Positions 8,269 through 17,404 of a stretch of 60,223 nucleotides of DNA are shown here, piece after piece. Where the stretch lies: assembly GCA_944386415.1 (NCBI GenBank), contig CALXAY010000008.1:1-60223 (forward strand). Reading direction: 5' to 3'. Each line of letters begins with the position of its first letter. Position 1 is the first letter of the stretch. A program made the position numbers and the translations under genes. This DNA is from an uncultured Clostridia bacterium. GTDB taxonomy: Bacteria > Bacillota > Clostridia > TANB77 > CAG-508. The notes below the pieces were generated by a model, which was given only the letters and a program-made list of their open reading frames with translations, did not search any database and was not told the origin of the DNA.

Positions 8269-8544
8269 TTAATTTTGTGTATATGGTAATAAAGCAATAT
8301 GTCTTGCTCTTTTTACTGCTTTTGTTATGTCTCTTTGATGTTTACTACAAGCTCCTGTTGTTCTTCTTGGTAATATTTTTCCCTTATCATTAATAAACTT
8401 TTTTAATTGTTCTGGATTTTTATAATCTAATACAAAGTTTTTATCACTACATAATAAACATACTTTTTTTCTTTGTTTTCTAAATCTTGGATTGTAGTCA
8501 TCATCATAGTTTTTATTTCTTTTATTTTGTTTTTTATCTGACAT
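8269..8544 (-). CDS. rpsR: 30S ribosomal protein S18
   Basis: 91 aa, with an N-terminal Lys/Arg extension then [23 protein letters not shown] and the S18 signature [34 protein letters not shown]. It binds 16S rRNA in the platform of the small subunit together with S6. The Cys pair plus a later Cys is the zinc-type (C+) form. It is the last gene of the rpsF-ssb-rpsR operon, with a G-rich ribosome site before the ATG. Confidence 0.97.
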   Translation of the reverse strand: MSDKKQNKRNKNYDDDYNPRFRKQRKKVCLLCSDKNFVLDYKNPEQLKKFINDKGKILPRRTTGACSKHQRDITKAVKRARHIALLPYTQN

Positions 8545-8573
8545 TTTATTATCCCCCCTAATCTTATTAGAAT

Positions 8574-9002
8574 TTAGAATGGTAGGTCATCACTTGAAGA
8601 AATTTCAAAATCTGATCCCATACTTCCTGGCTGTGTATTTCCAAATGTATTTTCAAAAGTAGAACTTTCAGCATCTTGATCTCTTTTGCTATCTGCAAAA
8701 TATGCCTCTTCTGCAACTACTTCTGTTACATAATGTTTTACCCCTTGGTCATCATCCCAGTTTCTTGTTTGTATTCTTCCGATTATTCCTACTTGTTGAC
8801 CTTTTTTAAAGTATTTACTACAAAACTCTCCTAGTTTACTCCAAGCAACAATATTTACAAAGTCTGCTTGTCTTTCTTCTCCTTGTCTTACAAATCTTCT
8901 ATTTACTGCTAAACTAAAAGATGCAACTAGTGTATTATTTGTTTGTGTATATCTTACTTCTGGATCCCTTGTTAATCTTCCCATTAATATAACTTTGTTC
9001 AT
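8574..9002 (-). CDS. ssb: Single-stranded DNA-binding protein
   Basis: 142 aa. OB-fold from residue 1 ([19 protein letters not shown]) through the [31 protein letters not shown] strands. A short Ser/Gly linker follows and then the acidic C-terminal tip DDLPF, which recruits replication and repair partners. It forms tetramers on single-stranded DNA. It lies between rpsF and rpsR as in most Bacillota. Confidence 0.97.
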   Translation of the reverse strand: MNKVILMGRLTRDPEVRYTQTNNTLVASFSLAVNRRFVRQGEERQADFVNIVAWSKLGEFCSKYFKKGQQVGIIGRIQTRNWDDDQGVKHYVTEVVAEEAYFADSKRDQDAESSTFENTFGNTQPGSMGSDFEISSSDDLPF

Positions 9003-9052
9003 TTTTTTCTCACCTTTCTTACTTTAATAATCGGTCCTTATTTTTGTCTTAA

Positions 9053-9337
9053 TTATTCATCTTTTTTTACAACAATATGTTTTAAGATTTCATCTGTAAT
9101 TCTGTAAATTCTTTCAATTTCAGCTATTGCTGATGGTTTTGATTCAAAGTTGAATAATAAATATGTTCCTTCAGTAATTTTTTTAATTTCATATGCTAAT
9201 TTTTTCTTACCCATATTTTCAACTGATTCAACTTTACCATTTTCATTAATTAATCCTGTAAACTTTTCCTCTAATGCTTTTAAACCTTCTTCGTCTACAT
9301 TTGGATTAACAATGATAATACTTTCGTATTTGTTCAT
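9053..9337 (-). CDS. rpsF: 30S ribosomal protein S6
   Basis: 94 aa starting at the ATG at 9337 (MNKYESIIIVNPNVDEEGL). An in-frame GTG at 9346 is part of the GGGAGGTG ribosome site and is not the start. Typical S6 ferredoxin-like fold with ENMGKKKLAYEIKK and the RIYRITDEILKHIVVK end. First gene of the operon. S6 pairs with S18 on the ribosome. Confidence 0.96.
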   Translation of the reverse strand: MNKYESIIIVNPNVDEEGLKALEEKFTGLINENGKVESVENMGKKKLAYEIKKITEGTYLLFNFESKPSAIAEIERIYRITDEILKHIVVKKDE

Positions 9338-9423
9338 TATTTTCACCTCCCTTTGGATTTATAACCTACATTTACTGTAAGTAGAGATTTGAAAAATAGC
9401 CATGCTAATTTCAAAACATAGCT

Positions 9424-9452
9424 ATTTTAACATACTTTTGAAATTTTTGCAA
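9424..9452 (-). promoter_or_regulatory. Promoter of the rpsF operon
   Basis: On the minus strand TTGCAA (447-452 of the 9 kb block), 17-bp spacer, TAAAAT (9424-9429). A dyad AAAATAGC/GCTATTTT (9393-9400 with 9421-9428) overlaps the -10 and start region and may be an operator or leader hairpin. Confidence 0.65.
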
Positions 9453-9526
9453 GCATTTTAACTTTTTTTGAGAAACTTTTTCTTTTAAAATAACAATCTT
9501 CTAATTCCTTTTAAATCAAGACTTAA

Positions 9527-9563
9527 GACAATTTTGTCGTTCTAATTTAACTATAAGTATAAT
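9527..9563 (+). promoter_or_regulatory. Promoter and possible operator of the small Xre gene
   Basis: TTGTCG (9534-9539), 18-bp spacer, TATAAT (9558-9563). The inverted repeat GACAA-TT-TTGTC (9527-9538) covers the -35 box, a natural place for autorepression by the encoded Xre protein. Confidence 0.5.
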
Positions 9564-9596
9564 ATAATATTTAAAATCTTGTTTTGGAGGTATAGT

Positions 9597-9785
9597 ATGA
9601 TAAAGCAATATAGGAAGCTACATAAATTATCACAAGAAAAACTTGCAGAAGAAATCGGTATTAGTTCAAGACATTTACAACGTCTAGAGCATAACGAAGA
9701 AAATACAAGAATTTCAACCTTCAAAAAGATTGTCAAAGCATTAGATATTCCTGATGATGAGATTATAAGATTTATAAAAAGATGA
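9597..9785 (+). CDS. Small Xre-family transcriptional regulator
   Basis: 62 aa, almost only a Cro/C1 helix-turn-helix: KLHKLSQEKLAEEIGISSRHLQRLEHNEENTRISTFKKIVKALDIP. Start is the ATG at 9597, six bases after GGAGG; a longer TTG-started frame would contain that ribosome site and is rejected. It is alone between two divergently read operons, with a dyad in its own promoter, so I infer an autoregulator. Its targets are unknown. Confidence 0.8.
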   Translation: MIKQYRKLHKLSQEKLAEEIGISSRHLQRLEHNEENTRISTFKKIVKALDIPDDEIIRFIKR

Positions 9786-9830
9786 AAGAAGCTTTATTTT
9801 TAATAATAAAACTTCTTTTATTTTTTATGT
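9786..9830. terminator. Bidirectional terminator between Xre gene and Ca2+ ATPase
   Basis: Stem AAAGAAG...CTTCTTT with an AT-rich inner helix, and T or A runs on both flanks, between two converging genes. Confidence 0.7.
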
Positions 9831-12425
9831 TTTTTGTCTTTGAACATAAATTGCTTTTCCAAATTTCATTTCATTTACCTTTTTTTGTAATTCTATAATA
9901 GGAATTGGCAATATTGAAATAATTCCTACTATTATCCATTGTGTACTATTTAATGAAACCAAATTAAATATATTTGCAAGAGCAGGAATTATAACTACTA
10001 TCGACTGAATTATTATCCCTAAAATAAAACTACCTATTAAAAATTTATTTTCAAAAATACCAACTTTAAATATAGATTCTTCACTTTTTATATTAAAACT
10101 ATGAACAAGCTCTAATACCCCTAATGAAACAAAAGCCATTGTTCTTCCTACTTCTAAACCATAATATTTATTTCCAATACTGAATGCTATTAATGTAAGC
10201 ATTCCAAGCATTATACCTTCTATAACAATTTTACTCCATAATCCATCTGCAAAAATACTCTTTCTACTGTCAACAGGTTTTCTAGTCATAATATCATTTT
10301 CTGGAGGCTCTAATCCTATTGCAATAGCTGGAATGGAATCTGTTACTAAATTAATCCATAGTAGTTGAATTGCAAGAAGTGGCGTTTTAAATCCTAAAAC
10401 TAACCCCATAAAAATTGTTACAATCTCTCCTATATTTGTTGAAATTAAAAAATGAATTGCTTTTTTTATATTATCATATATATTTCTTCCTTGCTTCACT
10501 GCTTCTACAATTGTTACAAAGTTATCATCTGTAAGTACCATATCAGCTGCACTCTTTGCTACATCTGTTCCATTCTTTCCCATAGCTATACCAATATCTG
10601 CATTTTTAAGTGCTGGACTATCATTTACTCCATCTCCTGTCATTGCAACAACTGCACCAGTACTTTGCCAAGCCTTAACAATTCTCACTTTGTGTTCGGG
10701 CGTTACTCTTGCAAATACTGAATAATCTTTTATTTCTTTTTCTAATTTATCTTGTGACATCTTATCTAGCTCTTTACCTGTTATAGCTTTATCATATTTT
10801 CCTAAAATATTTAGCTCCTTAGCTATAGATTTTGCAGTAATTATATGATCACCTGTTATCATAATAGTCTTAATTCCTGCTCGTTTGCAAGTCTCCACTG
10901 CTTCTTTTACACCTTCTCTTGGCGGATCAATCATTCCAATTAGTCCAACAAATTTCAAACCTGTTTCTATGAAGTTAGATTCAATTTTTTGTGGTAATGT
11001 AGCTACATCTTTATATGCTACTGCAATTACTCTTAAGGCTTTTTCTGCCATTTCTTCATTTTGACGTTCAATATTATTTTTTTCTTCAATAGATAATTTA
11101 CACCTATTTAATAAAACATCTGGAGCCCCTTTGGTAATTACTCTATATCCTTTATTTAATTTATGTATTGTGGTCATCATCTTTCGATTAGAATCAAATG
11201 GTATTTCATTTATTCTTGGCATCAAGTGATATAGTTCTGTCCTATTTTTATTACATTTTAAAGCACTTTTAACTATTGCAACTTCTGTAGGCTCCCCTTT
11301 TACCTCTATATTTTCTTTTTCATACATGATATCACAATCAGTACACATACTTGCAAGTTCCAACGCAAAATTATCATTATTTGATTCTATTTTGATAACA
11401 GTCATTTGATTTTTTGTCAAAGTTCCTGTTTTATCTGAACAAATTACTTTACTACTTCCTAAAGTTTCAACAGCAGGAAGTTTTCTAATTATAGCATGTT
11501 TTTTTGCCATTTTAGTCACTCCAATAGATAATACAATTGTAACAATTGCAGGAAGTCCCTCTGGTATTGCTGCAACTGCTAGTCCTACTGAGGTCATAAA
11601 CATTTCTATTGGATTTACCTTCTTAATCATTCCAATTAAAAATATTAGTATACAAATTACTAAACAAACAAGACCTAAAACTTTTCCAACTTGCCCTAAT
11701 TTCTTTTGTATGGGAGTTTCTGGTGTTTCGTCTTCTATTATCATACCAGCAACTTTACCGACCTTAGTATTCATTCCTATATCTGTAACTACCGCTTTTC
11801 CTGTACCATTTACAACAATACTTGCCATAAAAGCCATATTTTTCATATCACCCAAAGCAACATCTTTTTTTGCTATCATATCTGCATCTTTTAATACGCT
11901 TTCCGTTTCTCCTGTCAAAGCAGATTCTTCTATTTTTAAATTATGACTTTCTATTAATCTACAATCTGCTGGTATATAATTTCCAGATTCTAAAATTATA
12001 AAATCTCCTGGAACTAATCCTTCAGCGTTTATCTCTTTTGTTATTCCACTTCTTACCACTTTTGCTCTAGGTGGTGTCATCTCTTTTAATGCCTCTATTG
12101 ACTTTTCTGCTTTTGATTCTTGCACAACTCCCATAATTGCATTCAAAATCACAATTGCTATTATAATACCCGAATCTATATAATCATTTTCTCTTTGAAA
12201 ATATGAAATAATAGCAGATAAAATAGATGCTAATATTAAAATAATAATCATAAAATCATTAAATTGTTTTAGAAATTTAATAATTAAACATTCTTTAGGC
12301 TTATCCGCTAATTTGTTTTTTCCATACTTGCTTTGTCTAAACACCACCTCTTCTTCATTCAAACCATTTCTCATATTTGTCCTAAGTTTTCTTACAACCT
12401 CTTCTTTTCTCAATGTTTCCCACAT
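9825..12425 (-). CDS. Ca2+-transporting P-type ATPase (PMCA/SERCA-like)
   Basis: 866 aa. Domain order is that of type IIA/IIB pumps. An N-terminal cation-ATPase domain comes first, then TM1-2, then the actuator loop with LTGESESVLK-type sequence (LTGETESV). TM4 carries VAAIPEGLPA. The phosphorylation site CSDKTGTLT is near residue 335, followed by the nucleotide-binding domain with KGAPDVLL, MTGDGVNDSPALK, and TM5-10 including NLVTDSIPAIAIG. PEGLP in TM4 and N/D in TM6 are the Ca2+ site pattern. Predicted to export Ca2+ using ATP at the plasma membrane. ATG with AAGGAGGT. A GGGACG-type repeat lies in its leader. Confidence 0.92.
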   Translation of the reverse strand: MWETLRKEEVVRKLRTNMRNGLNEEEVVFRQSKYGKNKLADKPKECLIIKFLKQFNDFMIIILILASILSAIISYFQRENDYIDSGIIIAIVILNAIMGVVQESKAEKSIEALKEMTPPRAKVVRSGITKEINAEGLVPGDFIILESGNYIPADCRLIESHNLKIEESALTGETESVLKDADMIAKKDVALGDMKNMAFMASIVVNGTGKAVVTDIGMNTKVGKVAGMIIEDETPETPIQKKLGQVGKVLGLVCLVICILIFLIGMIKKVNPIEMFMTSVGLAVAAIPEGLPAIVTIVLSIGVTKMAKKHAIIRKLPAVETLGSSKVICSDKTGTLTKNQMTVIKIESNNDNFALELASMCTDCDIMYEKENIEVKGEPTEVAIVKSALKCNKNRTELYHLMPRINEIPFDSNRKMMTTIHKLNKGYRVITKGAPDVLLNRCKLSIEEKNNIERQNEEMAEKALRVIAVAYKDVATLPQKIESNFIETGLKFVGLIGMIDPPREGVKEAVETCKRAGIKTIMITGDHIITAKSIAKELNILGKYDKAITGKELDKMSQDKLEKEIKDYSVFARVTPEHKVRIVKAWQSTGAVVAMTGDGVNDSPALKNADIGIAMGKNGTDVAKSAADMVLTDDNFVTIVEAVKQGRNIYDNIKKAIHFLISTNIGEIVTIFMGLVLGFKTPLLAIQLLWINLVTDSIPAIAIGLEPPENDIMTRKPVDSRKSIFADGLWSKIVIEGIMLGMLTLIAFSIGNKYYGLEVGRTMAFVSLGVLELVHSFNIKSEESIFKVGIFENKFLIGSFILGIIIQSIVVIIPALANIFNLVSLNSTQWIIVGIISILPIPIIELQKKVNEMKFGKAIYVQRQKT

Positions 12426-12437
12426 AAATAACCTCCT

Positions 12438-12492
12438 TGTCCAATCGGGGACGTTTCCTTTTGGACATTTTGTCCAGTTAGGGACACTTCCC
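12438..12492. repeat. GGGAC-core palindromic repeat, tandem pair
   Basis: TGTCCAA (12438-12444) pairs with TTGGACA (12461-12467), then GGACA-TTT-TGTCC. Two imperfect direct copies of TGTCCARTYRGGGACRYTTCC are spaced 33 nt apart. It sits directly upstream of the Ca2+ ATPase ribosome site. Confidence 0.6.
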
Positions 12493-12615
12493 TAATTTTC
12501 ATTTGTTTATTTTAATTTTTATGCAATATTCATCATTTTTATTACTATTTTATTCTATAATTTTTATCTAACATATTAAAAATTTCATCATAATATGTTA
12601 TAGGGGGTATTAATT

Positions 12616-13269
12616 ATGTTATTTACTACAATTTTTTTAGCGATATCTAGCAGTATAGACTCTCTTGGCATTGGAATAACTTATGGAATAAGAAATACAA
12701 TTATTTTAAACAAAGGAAAATTAGTGATTTTCTTTATTTCTTTTATAATTACGCTACTATCTTCATATTTAGGAAATATTCTGAAGCTTATATTTCCCAC
12801 ATTTTTTATAGATTACTTTGCTAGTTTATTATTTATCGTAATTGGAATATTTATTTGTTTTCAAGCTTTAAAAAATGAGAAAAAATCCGGAAATAAAAAG
12901 ATAAAAAACTGCAATTATCAAAAAACATATTCATTCTTCATAAAATTTTTAGGAGTTTCAATTAAAGTAATAAAAGACCCTGTCTCTTTAGATTTAGATA
13001 ATTCAAATGGAATAGATAATAAAGAAGCTCTTTTTCTTAGTCTTGCACTTTCAATTGATTCTCTTTGTATTGGAATTGGTGGAAGTATTATAGGAATTAA
13101 TACTTATATTTTCCCTTTTCTTATTGGATTTTTTCAATTATTCTTTTTGGAAATCGGAAATTTTTTGGGTAGAAAACTCTATAAATTTTCAAAATTGCCA
13201 TCAAATATATGGTCTATAATTTCTGGTATCTTACTTATAACTCTTGGAATTATTAAATTCATAATATAA
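12616..13269 (+). CDS. ytaF: Sporulation membrane protein YtaF (MntP-like fold)
   Basis: 217 aa, about six membrane helices in two homologous halves. Each half begins with the repeated acidic motif AISSSIDSLGIGITYGI (residues 8-24) and LALSIDSLCIGIGGSI, characteristic of YtaF and MntP. In Bacillus YtaF is a forespore-associated membrane protein. MntP relatives export Mn2+, so a metal-export role is possible. A GGGGG ribosome site precedes ATG 12616. The coding end runs into the palindrome shared with smc. Confidence 0.88.
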   Translation: MLFTTIFLAISSSIDSLGIGITYGIRNTIILNKGKLVIFFISFIITLLSSYLGNILKLIFPTFFIDYFASLLFIVIGIFICFQALKNEKKSGNKKIKNCNYQKTYSFFIKFLGVSIKVIKDPVSLDLDNSNGIDNKEALFLSLALSIDSLCIGIGGSIIGINTYIFPFLIGFFQLFFLEIGNFLGRKLYKFSKLPSNIWSIISGILLITLGIIKFII

Positions 13270-13310
13270 AAGAGTGAGACAATTAGGACCGTCCCTACTG
13301 TCTCACTTTT
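13268..13310. repeat. GGGAC-core palindrome acting as bidirectional terminator
   Basis: AGTGAGACA (13273-13281) pairs with TGTCTCACT (13299-13307) around TTAGGACCGTCCCTAC. It forms the 3' ends of both ytaF and smc; the last smc codons (AKVRQ) are inside the repeat. Confidence 0.65.
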
Positions 13311-16300
13311 GCTAATTTCATTGATAATAACTTTGATATTCCTTTTTCTTCCATTGTTACACCATAAACTGTATCTGCTGCTTCCATTGTTCCTTTTCTA
13401 TGTGTTATTACTAGGAACTGTGTATCCTTAGAGAATTTCTTTAAGTAATCTGCAAATCTATACACATTTACATCGTCTAATGCTGCTTCAATTTCATCTA
13501 ATACGCAAAATGGTGCTGGGTTTATTTTTAGTATTGCAAATAATAAGGCTATTGCTGTAAATGCCTTTTCTCCTCCTGATAACAACATCATATTTTGCAA
13601 TTTTTTCCCTGGTGGTTGAACGTTTATGTCAATACCACATTCTAGAATATTATTTTCATCTTCTAATTTAAGTGTCGCATTTCCTCCACCAAATAATTCT
13701 CTAAATACTTCCGCAAAGTTATTATTTATTAATTCAAATTGTGACTTAAACTGTTCTTTCATTGTTTCAGTCATATCTGTAATTATTTTTCTTAATTTTG
13801 TCATTGTATCTTCTAAATCCACTCTTTGTTCACACATAAAGTCATATCTTTCTTTCATGGTTTTATATTCTTCTATTGCATCTACATTGACACTACCAAG
13901 CTCTTTTAATTCTTTTCTTAAACTATTTACTTTTTTTTGCGTTAACCCTACATTTTCAGGTCTTCTACAATCTTTTACATTATTTGGTGTTAACTCGTAT
14001 TCTTCCCACATTTTATTTATAATACCATTTATATCATCTTCTATTTTTGTTTTCTTAACATCTATTTTTACTATTTGTGCTTTTAAATCTTCTATAACTT
14101 TAAATTTATCATTTATATCATCTTCTACTTTTTTTAGTCTTTCATTTTTGTCTGATCTATCTTTTTTTAGTCCTTCTACCTTACTTCCACTTGTTTTTAC
14201 TTCTTCTTTTATTTCCTCGATTTTTTCTTCAATATCTTTTATTGACTCATTTAAAGTCACATTATCTTGCTTTATTTCTTCTATTTGTCTTACCTTATTT
14301 TCAATACTTTGTTTTGTATTTTTCACTTCTGAATTTATTCTTTCTTCTAACTCTTCAATTGAACTTTCGCTTTCATCAAAAGATGATACTGATATCTTTA
14401 AATTTGTAATATCAAAATTTAGATCATCAACATATTTTTGATTATCTTTATTTAAACTCACAAATTCTTGAATAACATTTGTTAGTTTTTCTGTTTCCTT
14501 TGTTAATTTTCTAATTTCTTCTTGAATATCTTGCTTTTTATTTACTGCATTTTCTTTTTCTTCTTTTATTTTTTCTGTTTCCTCTTTTAGCCTATTTACT
14601 CTTTGCTCTACCTTATTAATGTTTTCTTCAATTGAAACTAATTTTTGTTTTTCTGTTGCATATGTTATATCAATTTCTTGAAGTTCTTTTTCTAGACCTC
14701 CTGCTTCTTCAAAAATATTTTCAATTGAATCTTCATATGCTTTCTTTTCTTGTTCTTGTTTCTTCATTTTTTCTTCTATTGTTTTTATTTCTTTTTGAAG
14801 TTTTTCTATTTCTCTTCCTCTGCCTAGGATATTTACTGTCTTTTTAGCAACTGAGCCTCCTGTAATTGCTCCTGATGGATTTATTACATCACCTTTTTTA
14901 GTAATTATTCTAAATGAATATCCATTTTGTTTAGCTATTTTTATTGCTGTGTCCATATTATCTACTATTACTGTTCTTCCTAGTAAATTGGTTACTATTT
15001 GTTCATATTTTTTATCGTATTTTATTAAATCTGATGCAATTCCAATGATTCCTGTTTCTTTTCCTTTTATTTTATCTATTTTTTTTCCTCTTACTGATGT
15101 TATAGGTAAAAATGATGCTCTTCCTAGATTATTCTTTCTTAGATGCTCTACTAGTTTTTTTGCATCTTCTTCTGTATCTGTTACAATATTTTGAAGGCTA
15201 GCTCCTAAACACATCTCTATTGCTGTTTGAAATTCTTCTGGAACTTCAATTATATTTGCAAGTACACCATGCATACCTTTTCCTAATTCTTTAATATTCT
15301 CACAATCTTTTAGAAGTGATTTTACACTTTTAATATAGCCTTCTTTTTCTTTTTCTGTTTCCTCTAAGAATTTTAGTCTTGATTCTTTTATTCTCTTTTC
15401 ACCTTGATATGCATTTATGTTATTTTCATATAATTTTACTTTTTTATCAGCTTCTTCTTTCTTTGCATTTATTTCTTCTAAACTTTTTACTATTTTATTT
15501 CTTTTACTTTCGATTTCATAAAATTCTTTTGATACGTCTTCTTTTTGCATTCTAGTATTATCTAATTCTGATATGTTAGATGTCATTTCATTTTGAATTT
15601 GTCTTTCTCTTTTTTCAAAATTCTCAAAATTAATTTCTATTGTATGTACATCAGATTGTAATTCATATTTTTTATCAGTATTTTCAGATACTTTTGTTTT
15701 ATAACCTTCTATTTCAAGTTCTTTACTAGATAATTTTTCTGTTATTTTTCTTAATTCTTCTTGCTTTTCATTTAATTCTTTTTGGAACTTCTCTTTATTT
15801 TCTTTTAAACTGTCTCTTTTTTGTTTTTTCTGTTCCATCTCTTCATTCAAATCTTTTAATTTTTCCTTGGATTCCTCTATTTCTTTTTCATATCTTTTGG
15901 CATTTTCATTATTATTTTCTATCCTAGTTTTTGCAACACTAATATCTGAATTTAACATTTCTATTTCTTTTTGACTTTCAAACCCCAATTTAGACATTTC
16001 TTCTATTCTTGTTGTTATTTCATCTATTTGGAATTTTAATTCTTCTTTTAAATCCTTTATTCTATCCATCTTTTGTTGTTCTTCTTTACAATTTTCTTTA
16101 TAAACTTCTTCATCTTCTATAATTTGCTCTAAGTTTTCTTTATATTTTTCTATATTATAAATAAATAAACCAATTTCTATATTTTTTAATTCTTCTCTTA
16201 GATTCAAATAGTTCTTAGCCTTTTGGGCACTTATTTTTAGTGGTTCAATATTTGCTTCTATTTCTGACAATATATCATTTATTCTAAGTAAATTAAGCTT

Positions 16301-16852
16301 TGTGCGTTCCAATTTTTTCTCAGACTCTTGTTTCCTAGCTCTGTATTTTACAATTCCTGCTGCTTCCTCAAAAATATTTCTTCTGTCTTCTGATTTATTA
16401 CTTAAAATCTCGTCTATCTTACCTTGTCCTATTATAGAATATCCATCTTTTCCAATACCTGTATCCATAAATAATTCTAATACATCTTTTAGTCTACATG
16501 GTACTTTGTTTATATAATATCCTGTTTCTCCACTTCTATATAACTTTCTTGTAATAGTAACTTCTGTATATTCAATAGGTAGACCACCATCAGTATTATC
16601 AAATATTAACGATCCTTCAGCAAACCCCAAAGACTTTCTGTTTTGTGTCCCTGAGAATATAATATCTAAAGATTTATTTCCTCTTAAAGACTTCATACTT
16701 TGTTCACCCAGAATCCACCTAATAGCATCCGAAATATTACTTTTTCCAGAACCGTTTGGCCCTATTACTGCTGTTATTCCTGGCATAAACTCTAATACTG
16801 TTTTATCTGCAAAAGATTTGAATCCTTGTAATTCTAGTCTTTTTAAATACAT
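13295..16852 (-). CDS. smc: Chromosome partition protein SMC
   Basis: 1185 aa, the usual SMC length. Walker A GPNGSGKS at residues 31-38. Two long coiled-coil arms surround a hinge (about 515-640, including GMHGVLANIIEVPEEF and GAITGGS). The C-terminal head has LSGGEKAFTAIALLFAILKINPAPFCVLDEIEAALDD, the ABC signature plus Walker B. It forms the condensin ring with ScpA/ScpB and organises the chromosome. In many Clostridia smc follows rnc and an Elp3-like gene; here that pair is 27 kb away. The 3' end overlaps a repeat. Confidence 0.98.
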   Translation of the reverse strand: MYLKRLELQGFKSFADKTVLEFMPGITAVIGPNGSGKSNISDAIRWILGEQSMKSLRGNKSLDIIFSGTQNRKSLGFAEGSLIFDNTDGGLPIEYTEVTITRKLYRSGETGYYINKVPCRLKDVLELFMDTGIGKDGYSIIGQGKIDEILSNKSEDRRNIFEEAAGIVKYRARKQESEKKLERTKLNLLRINDILSEIEANIEPLKISAQKAKNYLNLREELKNIEIGLFIYNIEKYKENLEQIIEDEEVYKENCKEEQQKMDRIKDLKEELKFQIDEITTRIEEMSKLGFESQKEIEMLNSDISVAKTRIENNNENAKRYEKEIEESKEKLKDLNEEMEQKKQKRDSLKENKEKFQKELNEKQEELRKITEKLSSKELEIEGYKTKVSENTDKKYELQSDVHTIEINFENFEKRERQIQNEMTSNISELDNTRMQKEDVSKEFYEIESKRNKIVKSLEEINAKKEEADKKVKLYENNINAYQGEKRIKESRLKFLEETEKEKEGYIKSVKSLLKDCENIKELGKGMHGVLANIIEVPEEFQTAIEMCLGASLQNIVTDTEEDAKKLVEHLRKNNLGRASFLPITSVRGKKIDKIKGKETGIIGIASDLIKYDKKYEQIVTNLLGRTVIVDNMDTAIKIAKQNGYSFRIITKKGDVINPSGAITGGSVAKKTVNILGRGREIEKLQKEIKTIEEKMKKQEQEKKAYEDSIENIFEEAGGLEKELQEIDITYATEKQKLVSIEENINKVEQRVNRLKEETEKIKEEKENAVNKKQDIQEEIRKLTKETEKLTNVIQEFVSLNKDNQKYVDDLNFDITNLKISVSSFDESESSIEELEERINSEVKNTKQSIENKVRQIEEIKQDNVTLNESIKDIEEKIEEIKEEVKTSGSKVEGLKKDRSDKNERLKKVEDDINDKFKVIEDLKAQIVKIDVKKTKIEDDINGIINKMWEEYELTPNNVKDCRRPENVGLTQKKVNSLRKELKELGSVNVDAIEEYKTMKERYDFMCEQRVDLEDTMTKLRKIITDMTETMKEQFKSQFELINNNFAEVFRELFGGGNATLKLEDENNILECGIDINVQPPGKKLQNMMLLSGGEKAFTAIALLFAILKINPAPFCVLDEIEAALDDVNVYRFADYLKKFSKDTQFLVITHRKGTMEAADTVYGVTMEEKGISKLLSMKLAKVRQ

Positions 16853-16908
16853 TTCTTATCACCTGAAATTAGTTTATACTATTTTTCATATTTTGTAAAG
16901 GAATTTCG

Positions 16909-17256
16909 CTATATGAATTTTACTCCTACCACTATTTTTGCAATATTATATATTAACTTTTGTTTTTCTTTTGAACATTGCTTTAGTAAATCATAAAATT
17001 CTTTATCTAAATATCTACCATCTTCTACAACAACTCCTGTTACTAATTTTTCTATAGGAACATCTAACGCTATAGAAATTTGTCCTAATCTTTTTAGATT
17101 TATTGTTGTTCCTCCACGCTCTACTCTACTTAAAAAAGCTACTGCAACATCTATAGTTTCAGATAGTTTTTCTTGAGACCATCCTTTTTTGTTTCTTGCC
17201 TCTCTTATTCTTTGTCCTATTAATTTAAAATCTACACTTGCGTCTATTATTTGCGT
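16909..17256 (-). CDS. Xre-family regulator, apparent ACG start
   Basis: 115 codons open between an upstream TAA and a TAG. The protein has an N-terminal Cro/C1 helix-turn-helix (IGQRIREARNKKGWSQEKLS, then AFLSRVERGGTTINLKRLGQI) and a C-terminal helical tail. There is no ATG, GTG or TTG anywhere near the start. The near-perfect ribosome site AAGGAGGG is followed six bases later by ACG (17254-17256), in frame. Either ACG is used or a former ATG has mutated. A promoter-like TTGATT, 18 bp, TATGTT lies just upstream. It is transcribed toward smc. Regulatory targets are unknown. Confidence 0.7.
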   Translation of the reverse strand, partial: TQIIDASVDFKLIGQRIREARNKKGWSQEKLSETIDVAVAFLSRVERGGTTINLKRLGQISIALDVPIEKLVTGVVVEDGRYLDKEFYDLLKQCSKEKQKLIYNIAKIVVGVKFI

Positions 17257-17404
17257 ATTTATCCCTCCTTATAAGTAAATTTAACATAATTTTTTTAGTT
17301 TTTTTCAATCAAACTACATTTTGTTTGTAATCTTTTATTTGCTAAATCTTTAGTTTGTTCATTTTTTTGAATCCACCGATATAATATTTGCTAATAAATT
17401 TATA

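Noticed and set aside
9338..9430. S6:S18-binding rpsF leader riboregulator
   Set aside because: I could not find the expected bulged CCG-type motif; only a promoter and a dyad are visible.
12426..12615. yybP-ykoY-type Mn2+ riboswitch between the Ca2+ ATPase and ytaF
   Set aside because: The space is filled by the GGGAC repeat and AT-rich DNA; no riboswitch core was recognised.
13626..14441. 271-codon plus-strand ORF opposite smc
   Set aside because: Shadow of the coiled-coil coding strand; Ser/Phe/Leu composition and no start signals.
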